Shown here: piece after piece, positions 1 to 8,713 of the stretch
Layout: each line of letters starts with the position of its first letter
Numbering within the stretch: the first letter of the stretch is position 1
Source of the DNA: Mucilaginibacter pankratovii
GTDB taxonomy: Bacteria; Bacteroidota; Bacteroidia; Sphingobacteriales; Sphingobacteriaceae
Length of the DNA: 64,000 nt
NCBI RefSeq assembly: GCF_014773265.1
Contig: NZ_JACWMY010000002.1
Span: 496,001 to 560,000, forward strand
Direction: 5' to 3'
Translations under genes and position numbers: made by a program
The notes under the pieces: model-generated
The model's input: the letters and a program-made list of their open reading frames with translations, nothing else
What the model was told of the DNA's origin: nothing
Database searches by the model: none

Positions 1-721
1 ATATTACTACGCCGCTTTCGCCAAGCACGACATCTCCGGGCATTACCGTGGCTTGCTTTATACGGGTGGGCTGGTTAATACCTATTATCATGGTATTGAG
101 GTCGCCCGGCGGGTTATGGTACGATGGATCGTAACTTTCTACAAATGAGGTAAAGCCACCAATCTCTTTTAATCCGCGAATATCTCTTACCGCTCCGTTA
201 TACACTATACCGTTCCCGGTTTTGGCATATATGGCGTTACCTACGTTATCGCCAATGGTTGGCCCGTTTTTATGCGCGGCAAATTGGTCGGCAACGTACA
301 CATCGCCTTTTACCAATAAATCTACGGGCCAGGTGTTTTGCCCCTTCTTCCCTTGTTTTTTACCCCTGTCGTCAATCGCTTTCCATACGTCGGGCCGTGC
401 AGGCATAAATGTTGCAGTTACCGCACGCCCTACCAAAACACTGTCAGGATTTATCACCAGCCAATTCTCGGTGAGCTGGTAGGCATAATTGGCATTTTTT
501 AATACAGCCCAGGCTTCTTCAATACTCACAGATTTCATCCTTTTCAAAATAGCATCGGGGACTTTGGGGCGACCGTCATCAAAGCGCTCACCTTTCCACT
601 CCGGGGTTAGGAAGATCAGCTCTTCCCTGCTGATCTGCTGGGCAGAGGCTTTTTGAAAAACGAAACAACAATGCAATAGTGCGGCACCTAAAATGCCGAA
701 AAGGAAACGCCATTTTTTCAT
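1..721 (-). CDS. RraA-like family protein with signal peptide (3' end outside window)
   Basis: Reading leftward from ATG at 719-721, about 240 residues are visible before the frame runs off the window edge. A hydrophobic N-terminus ending near an ASAQQ site is a signal peptide, so the product is probably periplasmic. The segment from about residue 140 (GDVYVAD, GPTIGDN, NAIYAKTG, VYNGAVRDIRGLKEI) carries the RraA / dimethylmenaquinone methyltransferase-like signature; the GAVRD part is the metal and pyruvate-binding loop of the HMG/CHA aldolase relatives. Family members cleave or bind 2-oxo acids; export and an N-terminal extension are unusual for RraA itself, so the reaction is unknown. The adjacent AraC/kinase unit is divergent. 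The family call is firm, the function is not. Confidence 0.8.
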   Translation of the reverse strand, partial: MKKWRFLFGILGAALLHCCFVFQKASAQQISREELIFLTPEWKGERFDDGRPKVPDAILKRMKSVSIEEAWAVLKNANYAYQLTENWLVINPDSVLVGRAVTATFMPARPDVWKAIDDRGKKQGKKGQNTWPVDLLVKGDVYVADQFAAHKNGPTIGDNVGNAIYAKTGNGIVYNGAVRDIRGLKEIGGFTSFVESYDPSYHNPPGDLNTMIIGINQPTRIKQATVMPGDVVLGESGVVI

Positions 722-982
722 AGTATAAATTTGATATGCACACTGTTAAAGCGGTCGTCCCGGTTAGCAGCAGCCTGGTTTATTTTTGGAATTGGTTATG
801 ATTGCGTACAAAGAATGACAATAAAAAATCCTGAAAATACCATTAAAAAACAGCGATGGTTTTTATACAAATGTTAGTTTGATATTATGTAAACTTGCTT
901 TTTATGGATACCGGTTTATGGTTCCCTAATACGCGCAACGGTACGGCAGTTACCACCGCGGCATACCAATTATTTATTCTGA

Positions 983-1864
983 ATGAATCAATTGATACTT
1001 CAGCAGGGGGCATCTAAAGAACTTGTGCATTTTCCGCACATACTTGAGTTTGCCCACAAAAAGAATAATACCATTCAACTCAACTCGTTTAGCAGCAATG
1101 TTACCGACTGCATTTGCCTGTATTATATTTTGGAAGGAAAGTTCACCTGGATAATTGATCTGCAGGAACATACTTTATACCCCGGGGACTTTGCAATGGT
1201 ATTGCCCGGCCAGCGCATTGGCGGGCAAAGCAGCATATTAAATATTGGCGCACTTTTTTGGATAAAGATAGCTACCGAAGACAGCGGCAAGCTTTTGCTG
1301 GGTAAATGGAGCGGGTTAACAAAAAAAGAAAAAATATCTGTAAACCAAATTTTGCTGGTAAATAAAGAGCAGCATGTTTTGAAACTAAAAGAGGCACACT
1401 TGCTATTGCATAACCTGCAAGCCGAATTGCAAAATGAAGAAGTAGGTTTTTATACCCGCGCAAACCAGTTGCTGGATGAGCTTTTTATTTTAATAAGCCG
1501 GCAACTCATCAGGCAGAATAATTCGAGGAGGGATTTCCCGCAAACTTTCTTAAAGCTGGAACAAACCTTAAGGCAAAATCTCGCCCATCAATGGACTGTA
1601 GAAGAAATGGCCACACTAATTGGTATGGGCACTACCGCATTTACCGAAAAAGTAAAAAATTACTCCGGATTTTCGCCGCTGAATTATTTGATAAACATCA
1701 GAATAGCCGAAGCAACCAAGCTTTTAAAAAGGAACGAGGCAAATGTTACAGATATAGCACTTAATACCGGCTTTTATTCATCGCAGCATTTCTCTACAAC
1801 TTTTAAAAAACTCACAGGCTATACGCCAACCGAATTCAGAAAAAATAAAACACCAGATCAATAA
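983..1864 (+). CDS. AraC family transcriptional regulator
   Basis: A 293-residue cytoplasmic regulator. The C-terminal region (about 205-290) contains two helix-turn-helix motifs of the AraC/XylS type: WTVEEMATLIGM opens the first, and the second ends with the classic GFYSSQHFSTTFKKLTGYTP signature. The N-terminal half looks like a cupin-type sensing domain (PGDFAMVLPGQ). It starts 8 bp upstream of the FGGY kinase gene and is probably co-transcribed with it, so it may respond to the kinase's substrate. Which sugar is sensed cannot be read from the sequence. Confidence 0.9.
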   Translation: MNQLILQQGASKELVHFPHILEFAHKKNNTIQLNSFSSNVTDCICLYYILEGKFTWIIDLQEHTLYPGDFAMVLPGQRIGGQSSILNIGALFWIKIATEDSGKLLLGKWSGLTKKEKISVNQILLVNKEQHVLKLKEAHLLLHNLQAELQNEEVGFYTRANQLLDELFILISRQLIRQNNSRRDFPQTFLKLEQTLRQNLAHQWTVEEMATLIGMGTTAFTEKVKNYSGFSPLNYLINIRIAEATKLLKRNEANVTDIALNTGFYSSQHFSTTFKKLTGYTPTEFRKNKTPDQ

Positions 1865-1872
1865 TATATATC

Positions 1873-3396
1873 ATGAACTGTATCATCATCATAGAAATGG
1901 GCACGGCCGCAGTTAAGGTTTTTGCCTTTGATCTTTCCGGCAATTTAATAAGTTCCTCTAAAGGGCATTACCCAACCTTTCATGAGCAAACCGACCATAG
2001 CGAACAGGACCCCGAGCAGATGTTCATTACGATGTTATACATCTTAAAAAACCTGCTTATAGAAAAGATCTACCCCAAAAAATACACGGTAAGCTGTATT
2101 TGCTTCGGCTCGTCTATGCATAGCCTGCTGGCCGTGGATAAAGATGGCATACCATTGGGCAACGCTATTACCTGGGCCGATAACAGGGGCAAAAAAGAGG
2201 CTGCCGAACTAAAAGCCAGCGCCCTTGGCGAGGAAATATATAAAGCCACCGGAACACCCATCCACCCCATGTCGTCGTTAATAAAAATTGCCTGGATGAA
2301 AAATAATGACCCGGCAAAATTCGGACTGGCAAAAAAGTTCATGCCTATAAAAAGCTATATTATCCAACAGCTTACGGGATCATGTGTAATAGATTACAGC
2401 ATTGCATCTGCTATGGGTTTGATGAATATCCACAATTTAACCTGGGACCAGGCAGCATTGGATTTTGCGGGCATCACACCAGAAGAGTTACCTGCTTTGC
2501 ACCCTGTTTTCTATTCGGGCGTAGCGCTTAAAAAAGAATACCAACGGGTTTTAAAATTGCTGCCTACAGTGAAGATCCTTATCGGCTCCAGCGACGGTTG
2601 CCTGGCAACCCTGGGGGCAGGTGTTTGGGATAATGGCATGGCCACTATTACCATCGAAGATAGCGGCGCGTTCCGCATTATTGGCGATAAGATAATAGAA
2701 GATTCTAAACAGCAAATTTTTAATTACCTGCTTACCGAAAAGCATATCATTACCGGCGGGCCCACCAGCAACGGCGGCGTGATATTTAACTGGTTCACCA
2801 AACAATTCGGCGATTTTCCAAAAGCTTTTGATATCGACGAATCGATGGAGATGCTGATACAGGAAGCGGAGGGCGTTGAAGTTGGGTCGGGGGGCTTAAT
2901 CTTCCTCCCCTTTCTCCATGGCGAGCGCGCGCCCATCTGGAACCCCAATGCAAGGGGTTGCTATTTTGGCGTAAACATCAGGCACGAGCGCAAGCATTTC
3001 ATCAGGGCTACCATTGAGGGAATACTGTACGAAATGTACAGCATTGGCCGTACGCTGGAAAAGCATCGCGACATTAAGGGGCTGTCCATCAACGGTAACT
3101 TTGCCTCCATACCGTTTTGCACGCAAATTATTGCCGATATATTTAATAAGCCTGTAAGTACCCTAAGCCATGGCGACAGCATTGGCAGAGGAGCCTTCCT
3201 GTTGAGCGCGACCGAGATGGGTATTTATCCTTCGCTGGAAGAAGCCTCTAAAACGGTTACCATGCATCAAACCTATTATCCGAAGGCAGAAAACCACGAG
3301 ATATATGCGCAATACTTTAAAGTATTTGAAAGCCTGATAACAAAAGTAGCAGATGAGTTTGATATCATCTCCGATCTGCAGCAGCGGTACAGTTAG
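1873..3396 (+). CDS. FGGY-family carbohydrate kinase (gluconokinase-like)
   Basis: A 507-residue member of the FGGY sugar kinase family, normal length. It would phosphorylate a sugar or sugar acid with ATP in the cytoplasm. Visible motifs: an N-terminal phosphate-binding segment (EMGTAAVKVFAFD), TWADNRG around residue 95, GTPIHPMSSLIKIAWMK (most like bacterial gluconate kinases), GSSDGCLATLGAG for the second ATPase fold half, and a C-terminal GNFASIPFCTQIIADIFNKP stretch. The first motif has Glu where most members have Asp (usual form DIGT). The gene follows an AraC regulator with an 8 bp gap. Gluconate is the best substrate guess; xylulose or another pentulose is possible. Confidence 0.85.
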   Translation: MNCIIIIEMGTAAVKVFAFDLSGNLISSSKGHYPTFHEQTDHSEQDPEQMFITMLYILKNLLIEKIYPKKYTVSCICFGSSMHSLLAVDKDGIPLGNAITWADNRGKKEAAELKASALGEEIYKATGTPIHPMSSLIKIAWMKNNDPAKFGLAKKFMPIKSYIIQQLTGSCVIDYSIASAMGLMNIHNLTWDQAALDFAGITPEELPALHPVFYSGVALKKEYQRVLKLLPTVKILIGSSDGCLATLGAGVWDNGMATITIEDSGAFRIIGDKIIEDSKQQIFNYLLTEKHIITGGPTSNGGVIFNWFTKQFGDFPKAFDIDESMEMLIQEAEGVEVGSGGLIFLPFLHGERAPIWNPNARGCYFGVNIRHERKHFIRATIEGILYEMYSIGRTLEKHRDIKGLSINGNFASIPFCTQIIADIFNKPVSTLSHGDSIGRGAFLLSATEMGIYPSLEEASKTVTMHQTYYPKAENHEIYAQYFKVFESLITKVADEFDIISDLQQRYS

Positions 3397-3425
3397 TAGT
3401 TATATAAGCTTGTGTTTTGAAAAAC

Positions 3426-3516
3426 AGGGTTTACAAAAGTTTACACTTTTCAATGTGTTAACCTATTAAATGCTTGACAATCAATAAATTAAATAAATTC
3501 AAGGGTTTACACTTTT
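3426..3516. repeat. Short direct repeats in the convergent spacer
   Basis: The 169 bp spacer between the FGGY kinase and the GH127 gene, which converge, carries AGGGTTTACA at 3426-3435 and again at 3502-3511, and TTTACACTTTT at 3440-3450 and 3506-3516. The first copy contains a small AT-rich hairpin (AAAAGT-TTAC-ACTTTT). No strong terminator hairpin is seen. Function unknown. Confidence 0.4.
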
Positions 3517-3565
3517 TATCAGAAACACCACTTTTTTATTTGCAGATATTTAGCTCGATCTGGGT

Positions 3566-5917
3566 TTAGTCTTTTAGCAAACGAACTTCGTAAACAGGGC
3601 CTGCAACCGCGCCGCTTTCGGCCACAATTTTAATCCTGAAGGATTGGTTATCGGTATATTTAATATCACCGGGCAAAGTGTACACTTCGGTGAAAAATTC
3701 GTCCTGCTTACCGTTCTGTAAATCAACCTTTGCTAATTCCTTGTCGTTGATAAAAACAGAGAACCTATGGTTTCGCTCCTTACTGTAATAAGTTATACTC
3801 AACTTCTTCGCTTCGTGTTTCTTATCGGTAAGCAAATAACTAAACCACCCGTTTGCAGCCCGCCAGTGCCTGTTAAAATTCACGCCGCTAAATGCCCGTT
3901 CACTTTCCATAAAGTGATCAGATTCCGGCTGCTGTTCGCCCGTATTAATAGCATCGATGGTCTTGGCCGCAAGTTCGGCTACCTTGGCATCCTCATCGGC
4001 TAACTTTGCCTGTAAAGCGGCGAAATTCTGTTTAGATTCTTTGCGCCAGTACACCACATACCTGGCTTCGTGTATTTTATAAAAGGGTACTAACTTTAAT
4101 TTTTTGTACTTATCCGGATAAATTAAATTTTGAGCTGTAAATGTTAGCGGTGCGTTGTTATCAACGCCTATTTGCGAGGCATCATTATCGGCATCGCTTA
4201 CAAAGGCAGGCATATCGGTTATTTTGTACAACTCGCCCCCTGCAACATGCCCCATACGGCTGTCATCTGCATTAAGGCCCTGCTCGTTGGCTGTATCAAT
4301 TACCGATGCCAGCACAATGGGTCCGCGTAATACGGCCTCATAATTAGAGCCATCCGGAAGTTTTTCGATGGTAGTTTGCATGGGCAGGGATATGGTGATC
4401 AGATCACCCTTTCGCCATTTCCGTTTTAGTGCTATGTAAGAAGAAGCTGCCGGCTTAACCTTTTGTATAACGCCATTTATCCTGACGGTTAGGCTACCCG
4501 GTTTTACCCATGCCGGGTACCTTATATTAAGCGAAAAATCACTTTTAGCAACCTTGTTAATTTTCAATTGAGTGGTATTACTCTCTGGAAAGGAGGTTAA
4601 CTGAGTTAAAGCCAAACCCTTTTCGTTCCAATTTAACTGCGAAGGAATGAAGAGATTCACAAACAGCGCGTCTGCAGAATGGCTGTAGATCATTTTGGCA
4701 TATTTAGCATGGTTTTCCATCCCCGAACCCACGCAGCACCACATACTGGTTTGAGGTTGCGAGTAAACACGGTAGTGCCCCGGCCGCATCGGCGTGAAAT
4801 ATACAAATCCGCCTTTCCCCGGCCGTTGGGTTGTAAGGATATGGTTATACAATGCCCTTTCGTAATAGTCCATATAAAGGCCTTTCGGATCGGAAAAGTA
4901 CAACTGCTCGGTTAATTTAAGCATGTTATAGGTATTGCAGGTCTCGGGGCCTTCCACGCTCGATACCATGCTGGAGAAATCTGCCGAGGGGTTAAAATGT
5001 TCCCTAACGCTATTCCCCCCGGTAGCAACAGAGCGGTGTTTTACAACCGTTTCCCAAAAGAATTTGGCGGCGTGGTTATAACTGCTGTCGTTGCCCAGAT
5101 CGGCAATGCGTTTAAAACCAATAATTTTTGGTATTTGCGTATTGGCATGTAAGTTATCCAGTTTGTCCTGGTCCTTTTCGAGCGGTTGTAAAATAGCCAG
5201 CTGCGAAAAGCTGTACGCCGCATCCAGGTATTTCTTATTGCCTGTTATGCTATAAACATCTGCCAGCACCTCGTTAACGCCGCCATGTTCGTTTTGCAAC
5301 AGTTTTTGCATTTGCTCCGGCGTTAAAACCGTCGAAATACCGGTAAACCAATCGGCAAGCTTAATCAGCATTGCTTTTGCGGTTTGATTACCATTATACA
5401 GATAAGCATCCCGCAGGCCTGCAAACACTTTATGAACGTTGTAGAAGGGCACCCATCGTTTATTAAAGGTGTCGAAATTGCCTTTGTGTACCTCTGCCCA
5501 TAGGCCGCGGCTTCCGGGAACACCACCCAGGTAACCGTCGCCGTTTTTGTCCTGGCAGATCTTCAATTCGGCAATTGTATAATTCAAGCGCTCCAATATT
5601 CGCTTATCGTTGGTATTGGCATACATCATGGCCAGGGCCGAAAGATAATGCCCGGCTATATGGCCATCTAAACCGGAGTTTTCCCAGTTGCCATAACTTT
5701 CCGACTTTTTGGGCAGGCCCGCCTCGCGCCTGAAAGGAGCCAGGAGTTTGTCGGCATTTAGTTGCAGAATATAGTATAGGTCTGTAAGTTCCTGTTCTTT
5801 AAAAATACCGGGTAAAAGTTTCACCTGCTGCAATGGAAATTCCTGAAGGCGGCTGCCGGGTTGGGCCCTCAACAATGCAGGGATAAATAAAAGGACTAAA
5901 CAAAACCGTTTCATCAT
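3566..5917 (-). CDS. GH127 beta-L-arabinofuranosidase-like glycosidase, exported
   Basis: A 783-residue protein with an N-terminal signal peptide (cleavage near LLRAQP). It belongs to glycoside hydrolase family 127 (old DUF1680), retaining enzymes that remove beta-L-arabinofuranose (or related sugars) from plant glycans or glycoproteins. The family's zinc-thiolate active site is visible: GPETCNTYNM (Glu325, Cys327) and MWCCVGSG (Cys394, Cys395; one of the pair is the family's nucleophile). HIAGHYLSA and YNVHKVFAGL are further family segments, followed by a beta-rich C-terminal region. It stands alone, converging on the kinase gene. The exact linkage specificity cannot be told. Confidence 0.88.
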   Translation of the reverse strand: MMKRFCLVLLFIPALLRAQPGSRLQEFPLQQVKLLPGIFKEQELTDLYYILQLNADKLLAPFRREAGLPKKSESYGNWENSGLDGHIAGHYLSALAMMYANTNDKRILERLNYTIAELKICQDKNGDGYLGGVPGSRGLWAEVHKGNFDTFNKRWVPFYNVHKVFAGLRDAYLYNGNQTAKAMLIKLADWFTGISTVLTPEQMQKLLQNEHGGVNEVLADVYSITGNKKYLDAAYSFSQLAILQPLEKDQDKLDNLHANTQIPKIIGFKRIADLGNDSSYNHAAKFFWETVVKHRSVATGGNSVREHFNPSADFSSMVSSVEGPETCNTYNMLKLTEQLYFSDPKGLYMDYYERALYNHILTTQRPGKGGFVYFTPMRPGHYRVYSQPQTSMWCCVGSGMENHAKYAKMIYSHSADALFVNLFIPSQLNWNEKGLALTQLTSFPESNTTQLKINKVAKSDFSLNIRYPAWVKPGSLTVRINGVIQKVKPAASSYIALKRKWRKGDLITISLPMQTTIEKLPDGSNYEAVLRGPIVLASVIDTANEQGLNADDSRMGHVAGGELYKITDMPAFVSDADNDASQIGVDNNAPLTFTAQNLIYPDKYKKLKLVPFYKIHEARYVVYWRKESKQNFAALQAKLADEDAKVAELAAKTIDAINTGEQQPESDHFMESERAFSGVNFNRHWRAANGWFSYLLTDKKHEAKKLSITYYSKERNHRFSVFINDKELAKVDLQNGKQDEFFTEVYTLPGDIKYTDNQSFRIKIVAESGAVAGPVYEVRLLKD

Positions 5918-6390
5918 TTAATTTTGGTTGGTAGAAATTGGATCTAATCGTGTTATTTAGTTTTATTTTTTTAGCGTTGGCGGCGAGGGTTGAACTATGT
6001 ACAGCCTGCAAATAAATGCGCAATACCCCTGTGCAGGGTTTTGCCTTACATTGCCGAAAAAACAAATTATTTATTAGTGTTTATTAAACAATTATAAATA
6101 TTAATTTCTATTCAGCAAGGTTAAATTTTAAAAAAATCATACTTAGGCATAAAAATCATCACGCTATTTAAGTGTACAAATAACACTATTAAACACAATA
6201 TCTGCAGTAAAGGCTATATAACTATAACCCATAAACCCGAAGCATTAATATCCTTGCAAAGTACCAGTTCAATGCTTCCGAATAAATTAATACTAATCAC
6301 TTGCACCTGCGTTTTTTTAATAAATAAACAGGAATAGCCCAGCTTGCTGGCGGGGTGCTTTGCTGGCAAGTAACGGCAAGCCGGGATGAA
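5918..6390. other. Intergenic region upstream of the GH127 gene
   Basis: A 473 bp AT-rich gap between two leftward genes. No coding potential was recognised. GAAGCATT at 6239-6246 pairs with AATGCTTC at 6271-6278, which could be a weak stem 3' of the AraC gene. The upstream part should contain the promoter of the GH127 gene, but I see no clear TTTG/TAnnTTTG pair. Confidence 0.5.
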
Positions 6391-7263
6391 TTAACAGTTT
6401 ACTTCAAATTGCTGCTTGTATAGCATCGGCGTTCTTCCTGTTATTTCTTTAAATATCTTATGAAAGCAAGAGAAATTCCTGTACCCGCATTCGTAACACA
6501 CCTGCTTTACCGATAACTTATTTTCGACCAGTAATTTGCAGGCGTAGCCAATTCGTATATCTGTTAAAAAATCGAAGTAGCTTTTGCCGGTATAATGCTT
6601 AAAATATCTGCAGAACGAATTTGGGATCATTCCGGCGATTTCTGCAACCTCGGCTAACTGAATTTTACGCTGAAAATTCTTGAGCGTATAGTTATATATC
6701 GCATTGATCCGTTTATTTTCCGACTCGGGGAACTCATACTTGTAACCGATAGACGAAAGCTCGGTAACCTGGCCCGATGAGGCCATAAAGCACAAACATT
6801 CTATAAGTGCAATTATTTTATAAAGCCCTTCTGTTTGGTAAACCTTTTCAATCAGCACAGCCGCCTGTTCCGAATCGGTACCGGTAATAACAACCCCGCG
6901 CCGGGCCTTCTCCAGGAAATTTTTTACCGAACGGGCTTCCGGCAAATGCAGGAAACGCTCGCCGATGAAGTTCTCAAAAAAATGGATAACTGTAGAATAC
7001 GGTTCTTCTTCTCCGGGTTCGCTGAGGTCGTAGTTTTCAAACTTCCAAAAATGCGGCAAATTGCTCCCCACCAGTACAATATCACCCGGCCCAAACTGTT
7101 TAATGTTATCCCCAATGAACTGTGTACCCTGTCCTTTATGGAAATGGATCAGTTCAACCTCCGAATGATAGTGCCACCTGTTATTAATATTGGGCCTCAT
7201 TTCTTTTCGTACGCCAAAAGACTGATGGGGCTCGTAAGGTACTTTAAGCAGTTGTGGTTTCAT
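6391..7263 (-). CDS. AraC family transcriptional regulator with cupin domain
   Basis: A 290-residue regulator. Residues about 25-75 form a cupin sensing barrel (RWHYHSEVELIHFHKGQG, then FGPGDIVLVGSNLPHFW). The C-terminal 100 residues hold two AraC helix-turn-helix motifs (IQLAEVAEIAGM and the CGYRNFSCFHKIFKEITGRTP signature). The gene is divergent from fucP across a 138 bp intergenic region, the usual layout of a regulator and its target operon, so it probably controls the L-fucose operon at 7402-12374. The ligand is inferred from context only. Confidence 0.9.
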   Translation of the reverse strand: MKPQLLKVPYEPHQSFGVRKEMRPNINNRWHYHSEVELIHFHKGQGTQFIGDNIKQFGPGDIVLVGSNLPHFWKFENYDLSEPGEEEPYSTVIHFFENFIGERFLHLPEARSVKNFLEKARRGVVITGTDSEQAAVLIEKVYQTEGLYKIIALIECLCFMASSGQVTELSSIGYKYEFPESENKRINAIYNYTLKNFQRKIQLAEVAEIAGMIPNSFCRYFKHYTGKSYFDFLTDIRIGYACKLLVENKLSVKQVCYECGYRNFSCFHKIFKEITGRTPMLYKQQFEVNC

Positions 7264-7401
7264 ACTGATAAATATTCCCTAAAAATAGGAATTAGAATAA
7301 CGATAGATAAAATTCCTTAATAAATGGATAATTAAATAACCAGACGGATAATAAAAGGCGCTTTCTTTGGGCAACCAATTATTATACCGATTCCTGCAAA
7401 T
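7264..7401. promoter_or_regulatory. Divergent promoter region between AraC regulator and fucP operon
   Basis: This 138 bp AT-rich segment separates two divergent genes and must carry both promoters and probably the AraC-type operator. A TTTG at 7364-7367 followed by TATACC-like sequence upstream of fucP is a weak candidate; no full Bacteroidota promoter consensus is seen. Confidence 0.45.
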
Positions 7402-8679
7402 ATGAAACAGAACGCGCAAAGCACCTTGTTCCCGGTGATTTTAATAACATCGTTATTTTTTTTATGGGGATTTGCCCACAATCTCGACCCTATACTTATA
7501 CCCCATCTAAAACGGTCGTTCACCCTTTCAACGGTACAGGCTACCCTGGTGGATTCGGCAGTATTTATCGCCTATTTTATTATGGCGCTGCCTGCCGGGT
7601 ATATCATGAAAAAATTTGGTTATAAAACCGGCATTATAACGGGCCTGCTGTTTTTTGCAGTAGGCTGTTTCCTTTTTATCCCGGCAGCCAATACGCAACA
7701 ATATGCACCGTTTTTAGGTGCACTATTTGTAATAGCCTGCGGCTTAACCATATTGGAGACTGCGGCCAACCCGTATATCACCGTTTTGGGCGACCCAAAG
7801 AGCGCTACGTTCCGCTTGAATTTTGCTCAATCGTTTAACGGGCTTGCTGCTACGCTTGCCCCTATTATTGGCGCCCGGCTGATATTAAACAAGGGCAACA
7901 CTATTGCTCAATTGGATACCATGACCGCAGATGCGCGTAAAATAGCGCTGGCCGCCGAAGCATCAACCGTAAAAACGCCTTATTTTATTTTAGGCGCTAT
8001 CCTGGTAGTTATCGCCGTCGTGTTTGCGTTTACCAAACTCCCAAAAATTCAAAATACCGACGGACCTGCAGCGAGTAAAAATATCCTGCATGCATTTAAA
8101 CACCGTCACTTATCCTGGGGAGTGGCAGCCCAGTTTTTTTATGTAGGTGCACAGGTATCGGTATTCAGCCTTTTTATTTTGTATGCTACGCACGCTGCAG
8201 GTGTATCAGATATACAGGCGGCTGATTACCTTGGTGTATGCGGCGGCGCGTTTCTTGCCGGCCGGTTTGTCGGCACGGCGCTCATGCGTTTTTTCAGATC
8301 AGAAAACTTGCTGGCTATTTACGCCATCATCAATATCGGGCTTTGTTTAGTTGCGGTTTTTGCACACGGCATTATTACGGTTTATACCGTAATTGGCATT
8401 TGCTTTTTTATGTCTATCATGTTCCCTACCATATTTGCGCTGGGCATTAAGGATCTGAAAGGCGATACCGAATTTGGCAGCAGCCTTATCATTATGTCTA
8501 TCGTGGGCGGGGCAATCATCCCCCGTTTATTTGGCTACCTGAGTGATGCTACCGGCAATATACAGGCGGGCTATTATGTACCGCTGGTATGTTTTATAGT
8601 AGTTGCCCTGTTTGGGCTAAAGGGCCACCGGGTACGCAAAGTTGAACCAGATGAGCTAATCGTATCCCCCATTCTCTAA
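7402..8679 (+). CDS. fucP: L-fucose:H+ symporter (MFS)
   Basis: A 425-residue inner-membrane transporter with about 12 hydrophobic segments. The N-terminus (FFLWGFAHNLDPILIPHLK) and the LETAANPYITVLG segment in the fourth to fifth helices are strongly characteristic of the FucP/GlcP branch of the major facilitator superfamily. Its length matches E. coli FucP. It would import L-fucose with protons. It is the first gene of a rightward operon with an alpha-L-fucosidase, an aldo/keto reductase and a zinc dehydrogenase, which supports fucose rather than glucose or galactose. Confidence 0.9.
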   Translation: MKQNAQSTLFPVILITSLFFLWGFAHNLDPILIPHLKRSFTLSTVQATLVDSAVFIAYFIMALPAGYIMKKFGYKTGIITGLLFFAVGCFLFIPAANTQQYAPFLGALFVIACGLTILETAANPYITVLGDPKSATFRLNFAQSFNGLAATLAPIIGARLILNKGNTIAQLDTMTADARKIALAAEASTVKTPYFILGAILVVIAVVFAFTKLPKIQNTDGPAASKNILHAFKHRHLSWGVAAQFFYVGAQVSVFSLFILYATHAAGVSDIQAADYLGVCGGAFLAGRFVGTALMRFFRSENLLAIYAIINIGLCLVAVFAHGIITVYTVIGICFFMSIMFPTIFALGIKDLKGDTEFGSSLIIMSIVGGAIIPRLFGYLSDATGNIQAGYYVPLVCFIVVALFGLKGHRVRKVEPDELIVSPIL

Positions 8680-8713
8680 CCAGCTGATTTTCAAAACACC
8701 AAACGAATAAACC

